Positions 58,721 to 64,000 of a DNA stretch of 64,000 bases are shown here, in pieces. The notes beneath the pieces were generated by a model that was not told where the DNA came from, searched no databases, and saw only the letters and a program-made list of their open reading frames with translations. Origin of the DNA: Rhizobium laguerreae (lineage in GTDB: Bacteria > Pseudomonadota > Alphaproteobacteria > Rhizobiales > Rhizobiaceae); NCBI RefSeq assembly GCF_002008165.1, contig NZ_MRDM01000011.1, positions 186,001 through 250,000 on the forward strand, in the 5' to 3' direction. The position numbers and the translations under genes were made by a program. Within the stretch, counting starts at the first letter, position 1; each line of letters starts with the position of its first letter.

Positions 58721-59404
58721 ATGACCGCACGCACCATTCTTCTGGTGGATGACGACGATGACCTTCGGCAGACGCTGACGGAGCAATTGTCGCTGTATGA
58801 GGAATTCACGGTTCTGCAGGAAGCCAACGCCGGCAAAGGTGTCGCGACCGCCCGCGCAACGCCGATCGACCTGCTGATCATGGATGTCGGCTTGCCCGAT
58901 ATGGACGGCCGCGAGGCAGTGAAGCTGCTGCGCAAGGGCGGTTTCAAGGCGCCGATCATCATGCTGACCGGCCACGATACCGATTCGGACACGATCCTCG
59001 GCCTCGAAGCCGGCGCCAACGACTATGTCACTAAGCCCTTCCGCTTCGCCGTGCTGCTCGCGCGCATCCGCGTGCAGCTGCGCCAGCATGAGCAGAGCGA
59101 GGACGCGACCTTCACCGTCGGACCCTACCTCTTCAAGCCGAGCCAGAAGCTTTTGACCACCGATAACGGCCAGAAGATCCGGCTGACGGAAAAGGAAGCG
59201 GCGATCATCCGCTATCTCTACCGCGCCGAACAGAAGGTCGTCACCCGCGACGTACTGCTCGAAGAGGTCTGGGGCTATAATTCCGGGGTGACGACGCATA
59301 CGCTGGAAACCCACGTCTATCGCCTGCGCCAGAAGATCGAGCGCGATCCCTCCAATGCCGAAATCCTCGTCACGGAAAACGGCGGCTACAAGATCATACC
59401 CTAG
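58721..59404 (+). CDS. cenR: OmpR-family response regulator (CenR/OtpR-like)
   Basis: A 227-residue DNA-binding response regulator. The receiver has D-D-D-D-D-L (about 10-15), the phosphoacceptor in L-I-M-D-V-G-L-P-D (Asp about 55) and K-P-F (about 105). The C-terminal winged helix includes L-T-E-K-E-A-A-I-I-R-Y-L and T-H-T-L-E-T-H-V-Y-R-L-R-Q-K. Sequence and the following cyclic-nucleotide-binding gene match Brucella OtpR and the alphaproteobacterial CenR, which governs envelope integrity. No histidine kinase lies alongside; CenK is usually elsewhere. The ortholog call is inference. Confidence 0.82.
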   Translation: MTARTILLVDDDDDLRQTLTEQLSLYEEFTVLQEANAGKGVATARATPIDLLIMDVGLPDMDGREAVKLLRKGGFKAPIIMLTGHDTDSDTILGLEAGANDYVTKPFRFAVLLARIRVQLRQHEQSEDATFTVGPYLFKPSQKLLTTDNGQKIRLTEKEAAIIRYLYRAEQKVVTRDVLLEEVWGYNSGVTTHTLETHVYRLRQKIERDPSNAEILVTENGGYKIIP

Positions 59405-59506
59405 AGCAGTTCCGTTTTCCTCCGAATCGCGGGAATGCTCTATCTCTTTGTTTTCACTCAATTTCGGACGCAGAACCGCGACGCGGTTTTGCTGGAATTG
59501 CTCTAA
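59403..59506. repeat. Dispersed ~104-bp repeat, family B
   Basis: Starts AGAGCAGTTCCGTTTTCCTC and ends TTTTGCTGGAATTGCTCTAA, so the ends are inverted repeats (AGAGCA/TGCTCT). The inner stem GGGAATGCTCT and the segment with CGCAGAACCGCGACGCGG recall family A. It lies between the response regulator and its partner and overlaps the regulator's TAG stop. Confidence 0.75.
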
Positions 59507-59520
59507 GGCGAAAAGCCCGC

Positions 59521-59976
59521 ATGGCGCTGACCGACGACATCCACATGCTCGCGCAGCTTCCTCTGTTCAAGGACATGAGCGAGGATCAGCTGCGGTTGAT
59601 CGCCTTCGGCGCCGACCGGCGCATGATCGCTGCCGGCCAGATGCTGTTTCGCCAGGGCTCGCCCGCCGAGAGCGCCTATGTCATCCTCAGCGGCAGCCTG
59701 GAGCTGAGCGCGACGAGCAGTGACGGCATGCAGAGGACAGAGGGAATCGCCGGCCCCGGTACCCTGGTTTCCGAGCTGGCGCTGGTGACGCTGGTGGAGC
59801 GCAAGTTCACCGCGGTAGCGCGCGAGGATACCAGCATCATCCGCATCACCCGCGCCCTCTTCCACCGGCTGATCGAAGAATATCCGGACGCAGCCCGGCT
59901 GATCGAGAACCGCATCCGCGACAATCTCGCCGAGCTTGCGGCAAAGGCCGCAAGCCAGTTCTACCGCTTCAGCTGA
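59521..59976 (+). CDS. Cyclic-nucleotide-binding-domain (Crp-like) protein
   Basis: A 151-residue protein made of one CNB domain: L-P-L-F-K-D-M-S-E-D-Q-L near the start, G-Q-M-L-F-R-Q-G-S-P-A-E-S-A-Y-V-I-L-S-G-S-L (about 39-60), then the phosphate-binding cassette region G-P-G-T-L-V-S-E-L-A-L (about 78-88). The cassette lacks the usual arginine after the G-E-L-A-L-like motif (A-L-V-T-L-V-E-R), so cAMP binding is uncertain. There is no DNA-binding domain, unlike Crp. Its Brucella counterpart is cotranscribed with otpR and labelled a protein-kinase regulatory subunit. Confidence 0.8.
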   Translation: MALTDDIHMLAQLPLFKDMSEDQLRLIAFGADRRMIAAGQMLFRQGSPAESAYVILSGSLELSATSSDGMQRTEGIAGPGTLVSELALVTLVERKFTAVAREDTSIIRITRALFHRLIEEYPDAARLIENRIRDNLAELAAKAASQFYRFS

Positions 59977-59984
59977 TCCCGGTT

Positions 59985-60028
59985 AGAGCAGTTCTCGCTT
60001 TGCGAAAAGCTGAACCGCATCGCTCTAG
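59985..60028. repeat. Dispersed repeat, family B, short copy
   Basis: AGAGCAGTTCTCGCTTTGCG at the start, ATCGCTCTAGA at the end. The same AGAGCAGTTC start as 59403-59506 and inverted-repeat ends; the middle is deleted. It occupies the gap to the convergent xthA and enters its stop codon. Confidence 0.65.
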
Positions 60029-60828
60029 AAATCGAAATGCGCCGTGACCGGTACGTGGTCGGAGGGACGATCCCAACCGCGCGCCTCCTTCAGGATTTCT
60101 ATCCGCTTTAGATGCGGCCCGAGATCCGACGACGACCAGATATGGTCGAGACGGCGGCCGCGATCGGCGGCCTCCCAATCCTTGGCACGGTAGCTCCACC
60201 AGGTGTAGAGCTTCTCGTTTTCAGGCACATGCTGGCGCATAAGATCGAGCCAGGCGCCGCGCTTCATCACCTCGAGCAGCCCCTCGGTTTCGACGGGCGT
60301 ATGGCTGACGATCTTCAGAAGCTGCTTGTGCGACCAGACATCATGCTCCAGCGGCGCGATGTTGAGGTCACCTACGAGGATGGCTGAGGTGTTGGCCTCG
60401 CCATTGGCTTTCAGCAGCTTCATCTCCTCGATGAAATCGAGCTTGTGGCCGAATTTCGGATTGATCGTGCGATCCGGCTCGTCGCCGCCGGCCGGGACGT
60501 AGAAATTGTGCAGCCGAACGCGACGATTGCCGTGCTCGAAGATCGCCGAGATATGGCGCGCATCGCCGACGCCGCAATAATCCTGCCGGTGATCCTCGGT
60601 CAACGGAATGCGCGAGGCGATCGCCACGCCATGATAGCCCTTCTGGCCATGGATGATGATGTGATTGTAGCCCATCGCCCTGAGCGGGGCCGCCGGAAAC
60701 AGCTCGTTCGTCACCTTGGTTTCCTGCAGGCAGAGGATATCGGGCCTGTGCTTGAGAACGAGCTGCTCGACGATGGGCATGCGTAGCCGCACCGAATTGA
60801 TGTTCCAGGTGGTGATCGAAAAACCCAT
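60025..60828 (-). CDS. xthA: Exodeoxyribonuclease III
   Basis: AP endonuclease and 3'-5' exonuclease for base-excision repair. The 267-residue protein has W-N-I-N-S-V-R, C-L-Q-E-T-K-V (about 34-40), G-D-L-N-I-A-P, W-W-S-Y-R-A-K-D-W-E-A-A-D-R-G-R-R-L-D-H and the final S-D-H-V-P-V, the complete catalytic set. The second of two ATGs separated by one codon was used because AGGGG is well spaced for it. It follows lolA on the same strand after about 100 bases. Confidence 0.95.
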   Translation of the reverse strand: MGFSITTWNINSVRLRMPIVEQLVLKHRPDILCLQETKVTNELFPAAPLRAMGYNHIIIHGQKGYHGVAIASRIPLTEDHRQDYCGVGDARHISAIFEHGNRRVRLHNFYVPAGGDEPDRTINPKFGHKLDFIEEMKLLKANGEANTSAILVGDLNIAPLEHDVWSHKQLLKIVSHTPVETEGLLEVMKRGAWLDLMRQHVPENEKLYTWWSYRAKDWEAADRGRRLDHIWSSSDLGPHLKRIEILKEARGWDRPSDHVPVTAHFDF

Positions 60829-60929
60829 ACCCATACCCCTTCACGCTTTCATGAAAGGGCTTTAAAACAAAGGCGGACGCGAGGGAACCGGCCGCTTGTA
60901 AAAGGAGCGGCCGATCAACCGAAAAGGTC

Positions 60930-61598
60930 TCAATCGCGCGATTGCGGCGTGCCTGGAATGGTCTCATAGGGAACGCGGAAGACGCGATCCTCGAACTGCA
61001 TGCCGGTTTTGACATTGAAGATCATCACCGAGGTGTCCTTGCCCTGATTGTCGGTGATCGTCCACTGCCGCAGATCGTAGGTCTTCGGGTCGAACATCAT
61101 GGTAATGGTCGAGTTTCCGAACACCGTATTGTTGCCGAGTGCGATCGTCGTCAGGTCAGACTCTTCCTTCACGCCCTTCACCATGCCGGCCGACAGATCG
61201 ATACGCTGCGCCAGAAGCAGGCTGAGCGGGGTCTTGGAGAGCGGATAGAGATCCCAGGTCTTCAGCTTCATATTGCCGATGGCGACGTTCTTGCCGTCGG
61301 CGATCACCCGCATCGGCGACGGATCGTCATAGTTGAAGCGCAGTTTGCCGGGGCGCTGGATGAAGAACTTGCCGCCGGTCTGTTCGCCGCGCGGGCCGAA
61401 CTGCACGAATTCGCCCTGCATCGTCGTAACGCCGGAAAAATGATCGGCGATCGCCTGCGCCGTGCCGGAGGCGGGAGCTGCCGCCTGCGCATAAGCGCCA
61501 AGGGGAATGGCGCTCGCTATCGCAGCGACGGCAAAGGCGCCGAGAAGGTCGCGGCGCGTTACCGTCAGGCCGGAGAGGAAGGTATCGGAGTGACTCAT
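60930..61598 (-). CDS. lolA: Outer-membrane lipoprotein carrier LolA
   Basis: Periplasmic chaperone that carries lipoproteins from LolCDE to the outer membrane. A 222-residue protein with F-V-Q-F-G-P-R-G-E-Q-T-G-G-K-F-F-I-Q-R-P-G-K-L-R-F-N-Y (about 64-90), the LolA core pattern. The export signal is odd: T-R-R-D-L-L-G (about 14-20) ahead of the hydrophobic run is a twin-arginine motif. Homologues in related bacteria share this feature, so Tat export is possible. It sits between ftsK and xthA, a conserved order. Confidence 0.93.
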   Translation of the reverse strand: MSHSDTFLSGLTVTRRDLLGAFAVAAIASAIPLGAYAQAAAPASGTAQAIADHFSGVTTMQGEFVQFGPRGEQTGGKFFIQRPGKLRFNYDDPSPMRVIADGKNVAIGNMKLKTWDLYPLSKTPLSLLLAQRIDLSAGMVKGVKEESDLTTIALGNNTVFGNSTITMMFDPKTYDLRQWTITDNQGKDTSVMIFNVKTGMQFEDRVFRVPYETIPGTPQSRD

Positions 61599-61737
61599 CT
61601 AAATCTCCTTTATGCGATCTGCATGCTGCCGAAAGGCGGCGTCTTCAAGGCGTTGCGATCGGCCTGCGAGAGGTAACGGCTTCGATGCTATCAGGTTTCC
61701 GCAAAAGCGGCTGTATTGGAAATATATGCCTGTTATG

Positions 61738-64000
61738 TCAGCGGTCGAGGATGTCGCCTTCGGTCGGAACCAAAATTTCGCGTTTGCCGGCGTGGTTGGC
61801 TGGTCCGATGATACCCTCCTTCTCCATGCGCTCGACGAGCGAGGCGGCACGGTTGTAGCCGATGCCAAGTCGGCGCTGCACGTAGGAGGTCGACGCCTTG
61901 CCGTCGCGCAGCACGATGGCGACCGCCTGATCGTAGGGATCTTCCGATTCGGAAAGATTGGACGTGCCGGCCGGACCGCCTCCACCACCGCCGTAATCGC
62001 CGTCCTCATCGTCATCGGCGGTAATCGCGTCGAGATATTGCGGCGAGCCCTGGGTCTTCAGGTAGGAGACGATCTCTTCCACCTCGACATCAGAAACGAA
62101 CGGGCCGTGCACGCGCTGGATACGCCCGCCACCCGCCATGTAGAGCATGTCGCCCATGCCGAGCAGCTGTTCGGCACCCTGTTCGCCGAGAATGGTGCGG
62201 CTGTCGATCTTCGAAGTCACCTGGAAGGAGATGCGCGTCGGGAAGTTTGCCTTGATCGTGCCGGTGATGACGTCGACCGACGGACGCTGTGTCGCCATGA
62301 TCACGTGGATGCCGGCGGCACGCGCCATCTGCGCCAGACGCTGGACGGCGCCTTCGATGTCTTTGCCGGCGACCATCATCAGGTCGGCCATCTCGTCGAT
62401 GATCACGACGATATAGGGCATCGGCCGCAGATCGAATTCTTCGGTCTCGTACATCGCCTCGCCGGTATGGCGGTCGAATCCGGTCTGCACCGTGCGCGAG
62501 ATCGCCTCGCCCTTCGACAGCGCCTGCTCGACGCGGGTGTTGAAGCCATCGATGTTGCGCACACCGATCTTCGACATCTTCTTGTAGCGCTCTTCCATCT
62601 CGCGCACGGTCCATTTGAGCGCGACGACGGCCTTCTTCGGATCGGTGACGACAGGCGAAAGCAGGTGCGGGATGCCGTCATAGACGGAGAGTTCCAGCAT
62701 CTTCGGGTCGATCATGATCAGCCGGCACTGTTCCGGCGTCATGCGGTAGAGCAGCGACAGGATCATCGTGTTGATGGCGACCGACTTGCCGGAACCGGTG
62801 GTGCCGGCGACGAGCAGATGCGGCATCTTGGCGAGATCGGCGATCACGGCTTCGCCGCCGATCGTTTTGCCGAGCGCCATGGCGAGCTTCGCCTTGCTGC
62901 CTTCGAAATCTCGGGAGGCGATGAGTTCACGCAGATAGACGGTCTCGCGCGTCTGGTTCGGCAATTCGATGCCGATCGCGTTGCGGCCGGGCACGACGGC
63001 CACGCGGGCGGCAATCGCGCTCATCGAGCGGGCGATATCGTCGGCAAGGCCGATGACGCGTGACGACTTGATGCCAGGCGCCGGCTCCAGTTCGTAGAGC
63101 GTGACGACGGGACCGGGACGGACATGGATGATCTCGCCCTTGACGCCGAAATCCTCAAGCACGCCTTCGAGCATGCGGGCGTTCTGTTCCAGCGCATCGG
63201 CCGAAAGCGTGGAGTCGCGCACGACATTCTTCGGTTCGGCGAGCAGATGCATCGAGGGAAGCTGGAAACCCTCGGGACGGATGAACGAGCCCTGCGCCTC
63301 TCGCTCGATGCGGGCGCTGGGCTTCGGACGTGCGACGACGGGGACGACGCGCGGTTCCGGCTTGCCGGCCGCCTTTGCCGGTGCTCGGATCATCCAGTCG
63401 TCGTCATCGTCGTCGGGCAGGATATCGGCCGGGCGCGGCGGCATGTCGTTATCGAAGGGCAGGTCGTCGTCATTGTCATCGTCGTCATCGACAGACAGCG
63501 ACGGTGCGGAGACGATGCGCCGGGGCGAAGCCATCCTTGCTCCCATCGATGGTTCCATCGACGGCTCCATGCGCTCGCCGCGGACGGTCGGCGCCTTGGC
63601 GCGCACCGGTTCGTTCAGCGTGCCGAACTCGTCATCGTTGAAATCATAAGGTGATTCGTAATCGCCCTGGCGCCGCTTGCGCGGCCCCATGCCGAACAGC
63701 CGACGCAGCCGGCCCTGGCTCATGTACCAGGCATGCGTCACGGCACCGCTGAGAGCGACCCAGCGGGACTCGTCTTCCTCCTCGTCCTCGTCTCCGACGA
63801 CGCGGGCCTTGCTGCGCGTATCGACGTAGTCTTCCTCGATCTCCTCGTCGGCGTCGCTGCGGCCGACAAGGCCTGATGCAAACAGCATCAGCCAGGCGGT
63901 CGGTGCGGCGAAGATGCAGCCGACGACCATGGCGAAGGTGCCCGTCGGATAGGCGCCGACGAAGAGTGCGGGAAAACGCAGGATCATGTCGCCGATGACA
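61738..64000 (-). CDS. ftsK: DNA translocase FtsK, N-terminus missing
   Basis: Division-site DNA pump that coordinates chromosome dimer resolution with septation. The reading frame runs off the right edge; about 750 C-terminal residues are visible. In order: the end of the membrane domain (a hydrophobic segment at the edge), an acidic/Pro linker of about 200 residues rich in D-D-D runs, the motor with Walker [10 protein letters not shown], Walker [11 protein letters not shown], and the C-terminal gamma winged helix ([15 protein letters not shown]), which reads KOPS sequences. The motor and gamma domains look complete. Confidence 0.97.
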   Translation of the reverse strand, partial: VIGDMILRFPALFVGAYPTGTFAMVVGCIFAAPTAWLMLFASGLVGRSDADEEIEEDYVDTRSKARVVGDEDEEEDESRWVALSGAVTHAWYMSQGRLRRLFGMGPRKRRQGDYESPYDFNDDEFGTLNEPVRAKAPTVRGERMEPSMEPSMGARMASPRRIVSAPSLSVDDDDDNDDDLPFDNDMPPRPADILPDDDDDDWMIRAPAKAAGKPEPRVVPVVARPKPSARIEREAQGSFIRPEGFQLPSMHLLAEPKNVVRDSTLSADALEQNARMLEGVLEDFGVKGEIIHVRPGPVVTLYELEPAPGIKSSRVIGLADDIARSMSAIAARVAVVPGRNAIGIELPNQTRETVYLRELIASRDFEGSKAKLAMALGKTIGGEAVIADLAKMPHLLVAGTTGSGKSVAINTMILSLLYRMTPEQCRLIMIDPKMLELSVYDGIPHLLSPVVTDPKKAVVALKWTVREMEERYKKMSKIGVRNIDGFNTRVEQALSKGEAISRTVQTGFDRHTGEAMYETEEFDLRPMPYIVVIIDEMADLMMVAGKDIEGAVQRLAQMARAAGIHVIMATQRPSVDVITGTIKANFPTRISFQVTSKIDSRTILGEQGAEQLLGMGDMLYMAGGGRIQRVHGPFVSDVEVEEIVSYLKTQGSPQYLDAITADDDEDGDYGGGGGGPAGTSNLSESEDPYDQAVAIVLRDGKASTSYVQRRLGIGYNRAASLVERMEKEGIIGPANHAGKREILVPTEGDILDR

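Overview
The window is a 64 kb piece of high-GC alphaproteobacterial chromosome, most likely from a Rhizobium of the etli/leguminosarum group. The evidence is Rhizobiales-type neighbourhoods (tsaD-gpsA next to hemC-hemD-hemY; ffh-chorismate mutase-rpsP-rimM-trmD-rplS; ccmABCDG; ftsK-lolA-xthA), Rhizobiales families (DUF2794, DUF1223, UPF0314, IalB-like, mitofilin-like), CtrA-type TTAA-N7-TTAAC boxes and several families of dispersed palindromic repeats of the kind known from rhizobia. There is no sign of a plasmid, prophage, intact IS element, CRISPR array, rRNA or tRNA. Almost everything is core housekeeping.

Layout. 0-7.5 kb: gpsA (cut by the left edge) and tsaD on the minus strand, divergent from hemC-hemD-mitofilin-like-hemY-TerB-like-amidotransferase. 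7.5-16.4 kb: an MFS exporter, yggT-yggU, ppa, an acetyltransferase, typA, an M3 peptidase, a small unknown gene behind a CtrA-like box, and a LysE exporter. 16.4-18.1 kb: an HxlR regulator/azoreductase pair flanked by featureless DNA, the most accessory-looking segment. 18.2-28.3 kb: argG, an SDR, a second LysE exporter, a His/Gly-rich secreted protein, a TrpX-type ABC transporter, rlmN, an IalB-like protein, an ECF sigma factor without a neighbouring anti-sigma gene, and a YkvA-like protein. 28.4-36.9 kb: pterin dehydratase, a small phosphatase overlapping thpR, the tesA/ybbA-ybbP divergon, a Bax-inhibitor-like gene with a structured leader, an acetyltransferase, DUF2794 and DUF1223.

37-48.1 kb: acnA, divergent ccmABCDG, then a convergent minus-strand series dapF-mtaB-ftsY-yciB-UPF0314 containing two 4-base GTGA stop/start overlaps. 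48.2-53.5 kb: a short ORF, a candidate small RNA, then ffh-chorismate mutase-rpsP-rimM-trmD-rplS. 53.6-64 kb: a polar amino-acid ABC binding protein and permease without an ATPase, leuC, an aldo/keto reductase, an L,D-transpeptidase-like protein, a CenR/OtpR-like response regulator with a cyclic-nucleotide-binding partner, xthA, lolA and ftsK (cut by the right edge).

Functionally the window joins tetrapyrrole synthesis (hemC, hemD, hemY), cytochrome c maturation (ccm), co-translational targeting (ffh and ftsY about 3 kb apart), translation and RNA modification (typA, tsaD, mtaB, rlmN, trmD, rimM, rpsP, rplS, thpR), amino-acid synthesis (argG, dapF, leuC, chorismate mutase) and envelope or division functions (lolA, ftsK, yciB, the response regulator).

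No clearly new multi-gene system is visible. The most unusual signals are two inverted copies of a palindromic repeat read in frame inside ftsY, at least four dispersed repeat families, a candidate RNA with its own promoter and terminator just ahead of ffh, a structured leader before the Bax-inhibitor-like gene, and two CtrA-type boxes, one on the promoter of an unknown gene. Starts were chosen by eye from ribosome-binding sites and family alignment; no database search was run.
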